This document shows, piece after piece, positions 36,150-49,500 of a DNA stretch of 64,000 bases; within the stretch, counting starts at the first letter, position 1; every line of letters begins with the position of its first letter. The stretch comes from Delphinapterus leucas (lineage: Eukaryota > Chordata > Mammalia > Artiodactyla > Monodontidae): assembly GCF_002288925.2 (NCBI RefSeq), contig NW_022098001.1:19059310-19123309 (forward strand). The letters are read 5' to 3'. The notes under the pieces are model-generated. The model saw only the letters and a list, made by a program, of their open reading frames with translations. It was not told the DNA's origin and ran no database searches. Position numbers and translations under genes: made by a program.

Positions 36150-36505
36150 CAGTTGACTGGATATGCATCTCTTCCAACTGGCTGTTCCTGAGTTATATCT
36201 TTTTTAAAAAAACTGGTAACCTAGTAAGTAAACTGTTTTTCTGAATTCTGTGAGTTGCTCTAGAAAATTAATTGAACCTGAGGAGGAAGTTGGAGAAACC
36301 TCTGATTTATAGCCTGTAAGTCAGAAGTACAGGTAACAACCTGGAATTGTAATTGACCTCTGAAGTGAGTGGGAGAAATCATGTGAGACTGAGCTCTTAA
36401 CCTGTGAGATTTGATGTTATCTCCAGGTAGATAGCATCAGAATTGAGTTAATTGCTTGGTTTTGTTGGAAAAACAAAACAAAAAAACACATACCAGAGTG
36501 TCTGA
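36150..36505. repeat. Unassigned interspersed repeat within L1-E
   Basis: Text such as 'aaactggtaacctagtaagt', 'ctgatttatagcctgtaagt', 'cttaacctgtgagatttgat' and 'tatctccaggtagatagcat' is familiar as a widespread, probably LTR-derived mammalian repeat, but I cannot name it. It lies where L1-E jumps from the endonuclease region to ORF1. Confidence 0.5.
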
Positions 36506-36588
36506 CATTAGTTGGGGGGAAATTCTCAGTCATTAACCTTTCAAATGTTTCTTCTGGTCCTTTTTCTCTTCTCCTTCTGATATTCTTG

Positions 36589-36771
36589 TTATATGTAAAC
36601 TACACTTTTTGCATTTGTCCCACTGTACTTGGATAGCTGTGTTTTTTTGTTTGTTTTTCTTCTCTTTGTTTTTTTACTTTTGGAGATTTCCATTGACATA
36701 TCTTCAAGCTCTGAGATTCTTTCCTCAGCCATGTCCCATCTACTAATAAGCTCGTCAAAGGCATTCTTCAA
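36589..36771 (-). pseudogene. L1-E ORF1 remnant
   Basis: Sixty codons encode MKNAFDELISRWDMAEERIS followed by ELEDMSMEI, the end of the coiled-coil domain of L1 ORF1p, the RNA-binding trimeric protein of the L1 ribonucleoprotein. The LTR-like insertion begins just upstream (on the minus strand), and the rest of ORF1 is not open. Confidence 0.75.
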
Positions 36772-36794
36772 TTCTATTACAGTGTTTCTGATCT

Positions 36795-37315
36795 TGTGAA
36801 AGAATTTTAATCTAAAATAGAACCAGAGGATATAAAATGGAGAGTCTCACACATGTGCCCTCAGGAAGACAAAACTTAAGGACTAAGAGAAAGGTTTCCC
36901 ATAAATGCCTGCTTTACAGAAAACTGATAGTGTCAGAATTTTCTCAGATGATAGGGATTGATCAAAGTTGTCTTATACCAATTTTGGAAAGTTTTGCTGG
37001 AGACATGAATAGGTGATAACCCAGGTTGTGTTGATCTCACAAAGTGGGCTGAATTGAGCTTGGTTTGTGTGACTGGACTGATTTTGTCAGCTCAGTAAGT
37101 TTTTATGGCTAGTATATATTCTTTATTTTAACAGACTCTAACTGAACTTTCTCTTCTTTACATTCCCTTTGCATAAATACAGCCTACTCCAAGCCCTCAA
37201 TGGGCTCACCTGTAGCTTGCTACACTTTGCTTGCCCTGACTTGCAATTCCTCTAACTATTCCTGCACAAACCCATCTTTTTGAGCTTACCTCAGTTTATA
37301 TCTTTATTGTCAACA
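36795..37315. mobile_element. Solo LTR-like insertion in L1-E
   Basis: About 520 bp that begins TGTGAAAG and ends GTCAACA (TG...CA termini) splits L1 ORF1-region text 'cagtgtttctgatct' from 'ctaacatttctattttg', which are contiguous in ordinary L1. Size, termini and lack of A tail fit a solo LTR. The family and target duplication are not resolved, and orientation is unknown. Confidence 0.5.
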
Positions 37316-40300
37316 AACTCTAACATTTCTATTTTGTTATTTCTTAGGATTTTCATCTCACTGTTTACACTGCCCATCTGTTCTTGCATGCCATCTACTT
37401 TATCCACTGAAGCCCTTATGTTAATTATAGTTGTTTTAAATTCCTGGTCTGATAATTTCAACATCCCTGTCATGTTTGGTTTTGATGCTTGCTCTGTCCC
37501 TTGAAATTATGTTTTATGCCTTTTGGTATACCTTGTAATTTTTTCTTGATAGCCAAGCATGAGGCACTGTGTTAAAAAAAAAAAAAAAAAAACTACTGTA
37601 AATAGGCCTTTAGTCATGTGTGGTGAGGTTTCAGGAGCAGGGAAGCAATTTACAGTCCTATGAATAGGTCTCAGTCTTCTAGTGGGCCTGTGTCTCTAGG
37701 CTCTCCCTTAAGTGGGAGAGAATGGCTAGAGTTGACTGGAATTAGTATTTCCCTTCCCTCAGGTCAGGTAGGCTCTGATAATACCCCAGCAAGTTAGGCT
37801 TTGGTTAACTAGTTTCCCCTGAGGACAGGCCTTGTTAAGAATAGTTCTATGACATTTATCAAAATGGTTCCTTTTTGGAAGGGGATGGGGAAGATGACAG
37901 AGTAAGAGGATGTGGAATTTACTTCCTCCCACAAAAACATCAAAAATACATCTACATGTGGGACAATTCTCAAGAAAACTAACTGGAAACTGGCAGAAGA
38001 GCTATACAACCAAAGCTGCAAGAAGGATCTCCACATAACTGGGTAGGATGGGGGAAAAAAGCCATCACATCAGGACCAGCACTCCTGGGAGGGATCTGTA
38101 AGGAAGAGAAGGCCCACAGATGAACACTCAACCTGCGGAGCCCCCTTCCTGCTGAGAAATCTTCTGATACTGATTAGCCTAGACTCTACTCATGAGGAGT
38201 GTGTGTGTGCTGGCTTGCTAACAATCAGGGCAGAGAAAGACTTGCACTGGAAGCTACTGCCTCACTGCACTTCCCAATCCAAAGGGGTTAATGCCCCAGC
38301 CCTGCTTACTCCCCACCACAGCCTGACAGGAGAACAGGACAAAGATTTGGTCTAGCTGTGCAGAGACACAGGTGGGGGAGCCTGGGGTGTTATTTTTGCA
38401 AAACTACAGAGACCACTGTCAGTGCGTGCACAGGGGTGGTGGGTAAAACCGGGCAGACATATTCAGCATGCACACCAGGCAGTGCCACAAGAACGCCAGC
38501 AGCTAAGTGTTAAATCTCAGGGTAGACAGTCCCTGGGAAAGAATCTAGCTATGCAGAGACAGACTGGAGTTTCTGGGGTGTGATCCAGGTGAAGCCGCAG
38601 AGCCCATTATTATTGTGTGCACAGAGGCGGCAGCTGTAGCCACAGAGTTCATTGTCAGCAAGTGCACAGTGGTGACAGGTTCAGCTGTGGCAGACATTGT
38701 CAGTGTGTACACCATGTGGTGCCACATGAATGCTCAGGGCCTAGGTGCTAAATCTCATGTGGTCAGGCCCTGGGCAGGAGTATGTGGTGATACATTTCCT
38801 GGAGGAAGCAGCCCAGCTCTACCCACTCCACACCACAGCTTAGCACCAGATCTGGGGTGGATAGGTCCTGGGAGAGTTCTGCCATAGAGGCAGCCCAGGT
38901 CCCAGGCAGAAGAACAGCCACCTAGATTCCTGCAGCCACAATGCCCTGATCCCCAGGCCCAGCCTGCTACACACCACAACCTTGCATTAGATCTGGGATG
39001 GACACAATGGAGAAAGGGACACAACCTTGGAATGCTTCTGTGCAGAACCACAGACACCTACACAGGCAGTGCATAGGTTCACTGTGCCTGGACATGCCTC
39101 ACTTTCTTCAGCAATCACATTCTTTGGGACAGGGCATGCACTTAAGGGAGATGGAGGCTGATAGAACCTGGCCCTAAGGGCCACTACTCCATCAACTGGG
39201 GATCAGACCCACATCAACAGTGTGATGACAGCCAGAGAGTGAAGAGAAGGCCCCACCACACATCCAGCACAGACTCTGGACCCCCCCAAAATGTCACACT
39301 CCCTTTCAAGGTTATAACGACCAGCACACTCTGAGGAAAGACGTGGCTGGCATCCATACCAAAACCAGCCCTCCCACCAAAAATATTTGATGCACAGTTT
39401 ACACAGGAACACTCCTACATAAAATCACCACTTCAAGACCACAATAGATAACTGTTTCTCCTAAATTCATAGACACAGAGAAAGTTAAATAAAATGATAA
39501 GGCAGAGGCACTACTCCCAAATAAAAGTACAAGAGAAACCTTCTGAAAGAACAAACCTCAGTCTACTAGACCTCGAGTTCAAAAGGGAGGTAATAAAAAT
39601 GTTGAAAGAATGGGCATAGAAATGCAGATAACTGTAACAAGGACCAGAAAGTATAAAGATGACCCAATCAAAATTTGACAATTCAAGTTCCAAGGTAAAA
39701 GTAAATCTAGAAACAATGAATAGCAGGCTAGTCACCCAGAAGAACAAGTAAGTGATATGGAATATAGAATAATAGAAATCACCCAATCAGAACAGCAGAC
39801 AGAAAGACAAATGAAAAAACTTTGCAGGCCAGAAGGGAGTGGCATGATATATTCAAAGTCCTGAGAGGGAAAAACCTGCAACCTAGGATACTCAACCCAG
39901 AAAAATTATCATTTAGAGTAGGATAGATAAAGGATTTCTCAGATAAACAAAAACTAAAAGAATTCACCAGTACTAAACCTACCCTAGAAGAAATGTTGAG
40001 GGATCTTCTGTAAAAGAAGCAAGAATCTATAGGAAAGGGAAAATCCCAATAGGAAAGGCAAATATATAGTAAGTATTGAAGATCATTTAAACAAGCAAGT
40101 ACGTGGATTAAAAAAACAAACAAAAAATGTAAAAGCAACCATAACTGCAATAAGCAGTAAAGGAATAAGCATGAAGATGTAAAATATGACATCAAAATTA
40201 CAAAATGTGGTGGAAGGGAGTATAAAAATGTAGATTTTTAAGAACATTTTTGAACTTGTAGGACTATCAGTTTAAAGCGTGTAGCTATTGTTATGGATTA

Positions 40301-40811
40301 AAATACTTGAACTCCATGGTAACCACAAATCAAAAACCTATAGTAGGTACACAAAAACCAAAAGCAAATTAACTCAAGCATACTACAAAAGAAAATCATC
40401 AAACCACAAAAGGAAAAACAAAAAGAAGAAGAAATGAACAAAGAAGAACTAGAAAGACAACTGGAAAACAAGGTTTAAAATGGCAATGAGTACATACATA
40501 TCAATAATTACTTTAAATGTCAATGGACTAACTGCTCCAATCAAAAGACACAGACTGGCAAATTGGGTAAAAAAACAAGAACCTACAATATGCTTCCAAT
40601 CAGAGACTCACTTCAGGATGAAAGACACACACAGACTGAAAGTGATAGGAAGGAAAAAGATGTTTCATGAAAATCAAACCAATAACAGTGGAGGTAGCAA
40701 TACTCAGACAAAATAGACTTATAAACAAGGGCTATAAAGAAAGACAAAGAAGGACATTATATAATGATAAAGGGATCAATACAAAAAGAGATAGTAAAAA
40801 AAAAAGGGGGT

Positions 40812-40999
40812 GGGGGACTTCCCTGGAGGTCCAGTGGTTAATACTTTGCCTTCCAATCCAGTGCTGGTTCAATCCCTGGTCAGGGAGCTAAGATCCCACA
40901 TGTCTCACAGCCAAAAAACCAAAATATAAAAGAGAAGCAATATTGAAACAAATTCAATAAAAATTTCTAAAATGGTCCACATCAAAAAAAAAAAAAAGA
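40812..40999 (+). mobile_element. CHR-type SINE with long tail, nested in L1-A ORF2
   Basis: Head 'ggggacttccctggaggtcc', B-box region 'ggttcaatccctggtcaggg', then 'ccaaaaaaccaaaatataaa', an AT-rich tail unit ending 'atggtccacatc' and a terminal A13 run. It falls within the endonuclease part of ORF2. Confidence 0.75.
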
Positions 41000-42865
41000 G
41001 GATTTACAATTGTTAACATATATGTACCTTATATAGGAGAATCTAAATGTATAAAACAAATGCTAACAGACATAAAAGGAGAAATTGACAGAATACAGTG
41101 ATAGCAGGAGACTTTAATTCTCCATTAACATCAATGGACAGATCATCCAGGCAGAAAATCAATAAGGCAACAAATGTCCTAATTGACACCATAGATCAGT
41201 TGGACTTAATTTATATCTACAGGACTCTACAGCAAAAGAATCAGAATACACATTTTTTTTCAAGTGCACATGGAAGATTCTCTAGGATAGACCTCATACT
41301 AGGTCACAAAACAAGCTCCAACAAATTTAAGAGCATAGAAATTATTTCAAGCATCTTTTCTGACCACAAGGGTATGAAACTAGAAATCAACACAGAAAGG
41401 AAAATGGGAAAAGAAGTAAAACATGGAGACTAAAAAACAGGCTACAAATAAATAAATAAATATATAAAACAGGTCAATAATGAAATCAAAGAAGAAATCA
41501 GAAAATACCCCAAGACAAATTGAAATAAAAATAAAACCATGCAGTTTTAAGAGGGAAGTTCATAGAAATACAGGCCTTCCTTAAAAAATAAGAAAAATCT
41601 CAAATGAATAACCTAATCCACCACCTAAAATAACTAGAAAAAGAAAAACAAAACCCCAAGTCAGCAGAAGGAAGGAAATAATAAAGATCAGAGAGAAATT
41701 TTTAAAAATAGAAATAAAAAATAATAGAAAATATCAATAAAACCAAGAGATGGTTTTTGAAAAAATAAACAAAATCTATAAACCTCTAGCCAAGCTTACC
41801 AAGAAGAAAAGCAAAAGGACCCAAATAATCAAAATAATAAATGAAAGAGGAGAAATAACAAAACTGATACTGCAGAAATACAAAAAAATCATAAGAGATT
41901 ACTATGAACAGTTACAGGGCAACAATTTGGACAACATAGAAGAAATGAACAAGTTTCTAGAAATATACAGCTTTCCAAGACTAAGTCAAGAAGAAACAGA
42001 TAATTTGAACAATGAAATAGAATCTGTAACAAACTCTCAGCAAACAAAAGTCCAGGGCTGGACAACTTCAATGGGGAATTCTACCAAACATACAAAAAGA
42101 ACTTATATCTATACTTCTCAAACTATTCAAAGAAATTGAAGATGAGGGAACACTCCCAAATTCAATCTATGAGGCCAGCATCACCCTGATACAAAAACCA
42201 GACAAAAACTCTACAAAAAAAAGAAAATTACACACCAGTATCTTCGATGAATATAGATGTAAGAATTCTTAACAAAGTATTAGCAAACTGAATCCAACAA
42301 TACATAAAAAGGATGCATGATCAAGTTGTATTCATTCCAGAGTTGCAAGGATGGTTCAACATTTGCAAATCAATCAATGTGATACACCACATTAACAAAA
42401 GGAAGGACAAAAACCAAATGATCCACTCAATAGGTGCAGAAAAAGCATTTGACAAAATTCAACATTTTTTCATGATAAAACTCTTACCAAAATGGGTATA
42501 GAAGGAACATATCTCAACGTAATAAAAGCCATTTACAACAAACCCACAGCCAACAACTATCACCACTTCTATTCAACATAATATTGGAAGTCCTACCCAC
42601 AGCAATCAAAAAAGAAAAAAATAATCAAAAGATAACTAAATTGGATGGGAAGAGGTAAAACTGCCACTATTTTCAGATGATCTGATACTCTATATAGAGA
42701 ACCCTAAAGTCTCCACATAAAACTATTAGAACTAATAAATGAATTCAGCAAGACTGCATGATACAAGATTAGTATACAGAAATCTGTTGTGTTTCTATAC
42801 ACTAAAAATGAAATATAAGAAAGAGAGAAAGTAAAAAAGAAAATGGCTTTTAAAACTGTGTGGAA

Positions 42866-43215
42866 GGGGCTTCCCTGGTGGTGCAGTGGTTAAGAATCTG
42901 CCTGCCAATGCAAGGAACACGGGTTCAAGCCCTGGTCCAGGAAGATCCCACATGCCATGGAGCAACTAAGCCCATGTGCCGTAACTACTGAGCCTGTGCT
43001 CTAGATCCTATGAGCCACAACTACTGAGCCCATATGCCACAACTACTGAAGCCCACGCACCTAGAGGCCATGCTCCACAACAAGCCCCAGCAATGAGAGC
43101 CCGCACACCACAACGAAGAGTAGCCCCTGCTTACAACAACTAGAGAAAGCCCACACGCAGCAATGAAGACCCAATGCAGCCAAAAATAAATAAATTAAAA
43201 ACAAACAAACAAACA
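42866..43215 (+). mobile_element. CHR-type SINE nested in L1-A ORF2
   Basis: Full-length tRNA-derived SINE with 'ggggcttccctggtggtgca' head, 'gggttcaagccctggtccag' B-box region, 'cacaactactgagccc' body units and a tail of (AAAT)n then (AAAC)n. 'gtgtggaa' flanks it at 42,858-42,865 and 43,216-43,223. Confidence 0.85.
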
Positions 43216-43459
43216 GTGTGGAAAATAATACAATATCTATGTAACTTAACCAAGGAGGTGAAAGGCCTATACACTGAAAACTATAAAACACTGGTGAAGG
43301 AAGTTGAAGATGATTCAAAAAGAAACAGAAAGATATCCTGTGCTCTTGGGCTGAAAAGTTAATATTACTAAAATCACCATACTACCCAAAGCAATCTACA
43401 GATTTGATACAATCCCTATCAAAATACAGAGGTGAATTGTGTGAACATTTAGAATAGAA

Positions 43460-45814
43460 CTAACACCTATCCTTCTCAAACTCTTTCAAAATAGAGCAGA
43501 GGGAGGAACACTCCCAAATTCATTTTACAAGGCCACCGTCACCCTGATACCAAAACCAGAAAAAGATGTCCCCAAAAGAAAACTACAGGCTAATATCACT
43601 GATGAATATAGCTGCAAAAATCCTCAACAAAATACTAGCAAACAGAATGCAACAGCACATTAAAAGGTTCATTCACAATGATCAAGTGGGGTTTATCCCA
43701 GGAATGCAAGCATTCTTCAGCCTGTGCAAATCAATCAATGTGAAACACCATATTAACAAACTGAAAGATAAAAACCATATGATCATCTCAATAGATGCAA
43801 AAAAGCTTTCAATAAAATTCGACACCCATTTATGGTAAAAATTCTCCAGAAAGTGGGCATAGATGGAATTTGCTGCAACATAATAAAGGCCATATATGAC
43901 AAAACCCACAGCCAACATCATTCTCAATGGTGAAAACATGAAAATATTTCCTCTAAGATCAGGAAAAAGATAAAGTAGCCCATTATCATCACTATTATTC
44001 AACATAGTTTTGGAAGTTTTAACAAGGGCAATCAGAGAAGAAAGAGAAATAAAAGGAATCCAAATCAGAAAAGAAGTAAAACTGTCACTGTTTACAGATG
44101 ACCTGATACTGTACATAGAGCATCCTAAAGATGCTACCAGAAAACTACTAGAGCTAATCAATGAATGTGGTAGAGTAGTAGGATACAAAATTAATGCACA
44201 GAAATCTCTTGCATTTCTATATACTAACAACAGAAAAATCTGAAAGAGAAATTAAGGAAACACTCCCATTTACCATTGCAAAAACAGAATATAATACCTA
44301 GAAATAAACCTACTGAAGGAGACAAAACACCTCTATGCAGAAAACTATAAGACACTACTGAAAGAAATTAAAGATGATACAAACAGATAGAGAGATATAC
44401 CATGTTCTTGCACTGAAAGAATCAACACTGTGAAAATGACTATACTACCCAAAACAAACTACAGATTCAATGCAATCCCTATCAGGCTGCCAATGGCATT
44501 TTTCACAGACCTAGAAGACAAAAAAATCACAATTAATATGGAAACACAAAATACCCCAAATAGATAAAGCAATCCTGAGAAAAAAATAAACGGAGCTGGA
44601 GGAATCAGGCTCCCTGACTTCAGACTATACTACAAAGGTACCATAATCAAGACAATATGGTACTGGCACAAAAACAGAAAAATAGATCAACGGAAGAGGA
44701 TAGAAAGCCCAGAGATAACCCCATGCATATATGGTCACCTTATCTTTGATAATAGAGGCAAGATTATACAACGGGGAAAGACAGCTTCTTCAATAAGTGG
44801 TGCTGGGAAAACTGGACAGCTGCATGTGAAAGAATGAAATTAGAACACTTCCTAACACCACACACAAAAATAAACTCAAAATGGAAAAAAGACTTAAATG
44901 TAAGGCCAGACACTACAAAACTCTTTGAGGAAAACATAGGCAGAACACTCTATGACATAAATCACAGCAAGACCCTTCTTGACCCACCTCCTAGAGAAAT
45001 AGATATAAAAACAAAAATAAACAAATGGGACCTAATGAAACAATAACTTTTGCACAGCAAAGGAAGCCATAAACAAGAGTGAAAGACAGCCCTTAGAATG
45101 GAGAAAATATTTGCAAATGAATCAATGGACAAAGGTTAAATCTCTAAAGTATACAAGCGGCACATGCAGCTCAATATCAAAAAAGCAAAGGACCCAATCC
45201 AAAAATGAGCAGAAGATATAAATAGACATTTCTACAAAGAAGATATACAGACTGCCAACAAACACAGGAAAGGATGCTCAACATCACTAATCACTAGAAA
45301 AATGCAAATCAAAACTACAATGAGGTATCACCTCACACTGGTCAGAATGGCCATCATGAAAAAATGTATAAAAAATAAATGCTGGAGAGGATGTGGAGAA
45401 AAGGGAACCCTCTTGCACTGTTGGTGGGAATGTAAGTTGATACAGCTACGATGGAAAACAGTATGGACGTTCCTTAAAAAACTAAAAATAGAACTACCAT
45501 ATGACCCAGCAATCGCACTACTGGACATATACCCTGAGAATACCATAATTTGAAAAGAGACATGTACCACAATGTTCATTGAAGCACTATTTACAATAGC
45601 CAGGATATGGAAGCAACCTAAGTGTCCATCGACAGATGAATGGATAAAGAAGATGTGGCACATATATACAATGGAATATTACTCAGCCATAAAAGGAAAC
45701 GAAATTGAATTATTTGTAGTGAGGTGGATAGACCTAGAGTCTGTCATACAGAGTGAAGTAAGTCAGAAAGTGAAAAACAAATACCATATGCTAACACATA
45801 TAGATGGAATCTAA
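43460..45814 (+). pseudogene. L1-A ORF2 remnant, second copy
   Basis: RT domain restarts here: [20 protein letters not shown] (43,590), [13 protein letters not shown] (43,676) and an FTDD version of the catalytic FADD box (44,093). The C-terminal Cys motif [18 protein letters not shown] is at 45,381 and the last residues ([19 protein letters not shown]) near 45,650. Multiple frameshifts. It is less diverged from L1-B than the first copy is, judged by eye. Confidence 0.85.
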
Positions 45815-46112
45815 AAATGAAAATAAAAAAAAGTTTCTGACGAACCCAGGACAGGAATAAAGACACAGACGTAGAGAATGGACTTGAGGACATGGGGAGG
45901 GGGAAGGGTAAGCTGGGACGAAGTGAGAGGGTAGCATTGACATATATACACTACTAAATGTAAAATACATAGCTATTGGGAAGCAGCTGCATAGCTCAGG
46001 GAGATCAGTTCTGTGTTTTGTGACCACCTAGAGAGGTGGAATAAGGAGGGTGGGAGGGAGGTGAAAGAGGGAGGGGATATGGGGATATATGTATACATAT
46101 AACTGATTCACC
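45815..46112 (+). other. L1-A 3'UTR, left part
   Basis: Contains 'agagaatggacttgaggaca', a G-rich polypurine stretch ('ggggagggggaagggtaagc', and 'ggagggtgggagggaggtga' at 46,045), characteristic of L1 3'UTRs and capable of G-quadruplex folding. It breaks at 'aactgattcac', where L1-B inserted. Confidence 0.85.
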
Positions 46113-46536
46113 TTTTTTTTAACATCTTTATTGGAGTATAATTGCTTTAAAATGGTGTGCTTCTGCTTTATAAAAAAGTGAATCAGTTATGCATATACAT
46201 ATGTTCCCATACCTCTTTGCTCTTGCGTCTCCCTCTCTCCCGCTCTCCCAATCCCACCCCTCTAGGAGGTAACAAAGCACAGAGCTGATTTCCCTATGCT
46301 ATGTGGCTGCTTCCCACAAGCTATTTATTTTACGATTGGTAGTGTATATATGTCCATGCCTCTCTCTCTCTTTGTCACAGCTTATCCTTCCCCCTCCTCA
46401 TATCTTCAAGTCCATTCTCTAGTAGGTCTGTGTCTTTATTCCTGTCTTACCCCTAGGTTCTTCATGACATGTTTTTTTCTTAAATTCCATATAGATGTGT
46501 TAGCATACGGTATTTGTCTTTCTCTTTCTGACTGAC

Positions 46537-49500
46537 TTAACTCGGTATGACAGACTCTACGTCTATCCACCTCATTACAAATAGCTCAATTTCATTTCTT
46601 TTTATGGCTGAGTAATATTCCACTGTATATATTTGACACATCTTCTTTATCCACTCATCCGATGATGGACAATTAGGTTGTTTCCATCTCTGGACTATTG
46701 TAAATAGAGCTGCAATTAACATTTTGGTACATGACTCTTTTTGAATTATGGTTTTCTCAGGGTATATGCCTAGTAGTGGGACTGCTGGGTCATATGGTAG
46801 TTCTATTTGTAGTTTTTTAAGGAACCTCCATACTGTTCTCCATAGTGGCTGTACCAATTCACATTCCCACCAGCAGTGCAAGAGTATTGCTTTTCTCCAC
46901 ACCCTCTCCAGCATTTATTGTTTCTAGATTTTTTGATGATGGCCATTCTGACTGGTGGGAGATGATACCTCATTGCAGTTTTGATTTCCATTTCTCTAAT
47001 GGTTAATGATGTTGAGCATTCTTTCATGTGTTTGTTGGCAGTCTGTATATCTTCTTTGGAGAAATGTCTATTTAGGTCTTCTGCCCATTTTTGGATCGGG
47101 TTGTTGGTTTTTTTGTTATTGAGCTGCATGAGCTGCTTGTATATTTTGGAGATTAATCCTTTGTCAGTTGCTTCATTTGCAAATATTTTCTCCCATTCTG
47201 AGGGTTGTCTTTTGGTCTTGTTTATTGTCTCCTTTGCTGTGCCAAAGCTTTGAAGTTTCATTAGCTCCCATTTGTTTAGTTTCGTTTTTATTTCCATTTC
47301 TCTAGGAGGTGGGTCAAAAAGGATCTTGCTGAGATTTATGTCATAGGGTGTTCTGCCTATGTTTTCCTCTAAGAGTTTGATAATTTCTGGCCTTACATTT
47401 AGGTCTTTAATCCACTTTGAGTTCATTTTTGTGTATGGTGTTAGGGAGTGATCTAATCTCATACTTTTACATGTACCTGTCCAGTTTTCCCAGCACCACT
47501 TATTGAACAGGCTGTCCTTTCTCCACTGTACATTCCTGCCTCCTTTATCAAATATAAGGTGACCATATGTGCGTGGGTTTATCTCTGGGCTTTCTATCCT
47601 GTTCCATTGATCTATCTGTCTGTTTTTGTGCCAGTACCATGTTGTCTTGATTACTGTAGCTTTGTAGAATAGTCTGAAATCAGGGAGCCTGATTCCTCCA
47701 GCTCCATTTTTCATTCTCAAGATTGCTTTGGCTATTCGGGGTCTTTTGTTTTTCCATACAAATTGTGAAATTTTTTGTTCTAGTTCTGTGAAAAATGCCA
47801 GTGGTAGTTTGATAGGGATTGCATTGAATCTGTAGATTGCTTTGGGTAGTAGAGTCATTTTCACAATGTTGATTCTTCCAATCCAAGAACATGGTATATC
47901 TCTCCATCTATTTGTATCATCTTTAATTTCTTTCATCAGTGTCATAATTTTCTGAATACAGGTCTTTTGTCTCCTTAGGTAAGTTTATTCCTAGATATTT
48001 TATTCTTTTTGTTGCAATGGTAAATGGGAGTGTTTTCTTGATTTCACTTTCAGATTTTTCATCATTAGTGTATAGGAATGCCAGAGATTTCTGTGCATTA
48101 ATTTTGTATCCTGCTACTTTACCAAATTCATTCATTAGCTCTAGTAGTTTTCTGGTAGCATCTTTAGGATTATCTATGTAGAGTATCCTGTCATCTGCAA
48201 ACAGTGACAGCTGTACTTCTTCTTTTCCAATTTGGATTCCTTTTATTTCCTTTTCTTCTCTGATTGCTATGGTGAAAACTTCCAAAACTATGTTGAACAA
48301 GAGTGGTGATAGTGGGCCACCTTGTCTTCTTCCTGATCTTAGCGGAATTGCTTTCAATTTTTCACCATTAAGGATGACGTTGGCTGTGGGTTTGTCATAT
48401 ATGACCTTTATTATGTTGAGGAAAGTTGCCTCTATGCCTACTTTCTGCAGGGTTTTTATTATAAATGGGTGTTGAATTGTGTCGAAGGCTTTCTGTGCAT
48501 CTTTTGAGATTATCATATGGTATTTCTCCTTCAGTTTTTTAATATGGTGTATCACGTTGATTGATTTGAGTATATTGAAGAATCCTTGCATTCCTGGAAT
48601 AAACCCCACTTGATCATGGTGTATGATCCTTTTAATGTGATGTTGAATTCTGTTTGCTAGTATTTTGTTGAGGATTTTTGCATCTATGTTCATCAGTGAT
48701 ATTGGCCTGTAGTTTTCTTTCTTTGTGACATCCTTGTCTGGTTTTGGTATCAAGGTGATGGTGGCCTCGTAGAATGAGTTTGGGAGTGTTCTTCCCTCTG
48801 CTATATTTTGGAAGAATTTGAGAAGGATAAGCATTAGCTCTTCTCTAAATGTTTGGTAGAATTCACCTGTGAAGCCATCTGGTCCTGGATTTTGTTTATT
48901 GGAAGATATTTAATCTCAGTTTCAATTTCAGTGCTTGTGATTAGTCTGTTCATATTTTCTATTTTTTCCTGATTCAGTCTTGGCAGGTTGTGCAATTCTA
49001 AGCATTTGTCCATTTATTCCAGGTTGTCCATTTTATTGACATAGAGTTTCTTGTAGTAATCTCTCATGATCTTTTGCATTTCTGCAGTGTCAATTGTTAT
49101 TTCTGCTTTTTCATTTCTAATTCTATTGATTTGAGTATTCTCCCTTTTTTTTCTTGATGAGTCTCGCTAAAGGTTTATCAATTTTCTTTATCTTCTCAAA
49201 GAACCAGCTTTTAGTTTTATTGATCTTTGCTATCATTTCCTTCATTTCTTTTTCATTTATTTCTGATCTGATTTTTATGATTACTTTCCTTCTGCCAGCT
49301 TTGGGGATATTTTTGTTCTTTCTCTAATTGCTTTAGGTGCAAGGTTAGGTAGTTTATTCGAGATATTTCCTGTTTCTTAAGGTAGGATTGTATTGCTATA
49401 AACTTCCCTCTTAGAACTGGTTTTGCTGCATCCCATAGGTTTTGGGTCATCATGTCTCCATTGTCATTTGTTTCTAGGTATTTTTTGATTTCCTCTTTGA

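Larger units (their letters stand above)
34395..37876 (-). mobile_element. Old L1, internally deleted and repeatedly invaded (L1-E)
   Basis: Antisense L1 of an older family. It begins inside the ORF2 C-terminal region (about 34,395), skips roughly 1 kb of ORF2 at 34,690 (from 'ccatatatgcatgggttt' straight to 'ccttatggaatgagttagg', an RT-start region), continues through RT start and the endonuclease linker to 36,150, and reaches ORF1 and 5' regions from about 36,510 to 37,876. A mariner-type element (35,410-35,857), an unassigned repeat (about 36,150-36,505) and an LTR-like insert (36,795-37,315) interrupt it. An 18-19 base A run lies near 37,574-37,592. Confidence 0.75.
40480..43435 (+). pseudogene. 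L1-A ORF2 remnant, first copy
   Basis: ORF2p supplies the endonuclease and reverse transcriptase of L1. The start reads MAMSTYISIITLNVNGLTAP with the endonuclease Asn of LNVNG and a SETHF version of the QETHF motif. GDFNSPL follows at 41,107, SRIDLILGHK at 41,280 and an SDHKG version of SDH at 41,360. RT text ([20 protein letters not shown] at 42,316) comes later. Two SINEs and multiple stops and frameshifts inactivate it. The copy stops near 43,430 in the post-RT region. Confidence 0.85.

Noticed and set aside
37574..37592. A run as the tail of a separate retrocopy
   Set aside because: It lies inside antisense L1-E 5' sequence, and no duplications or body sequence adjoin it.
38620..39200. 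Long open frames in the L1-A 5'UTR
   Set aside because: They fall in the untranslated 5' region of a decayed L1 and overlap on both strands.
46803..47945. A 380-codon host gene
   Set aside because: It is the post-RT part of L1-B ORF2, ending in a frameshift at the Cys motif.
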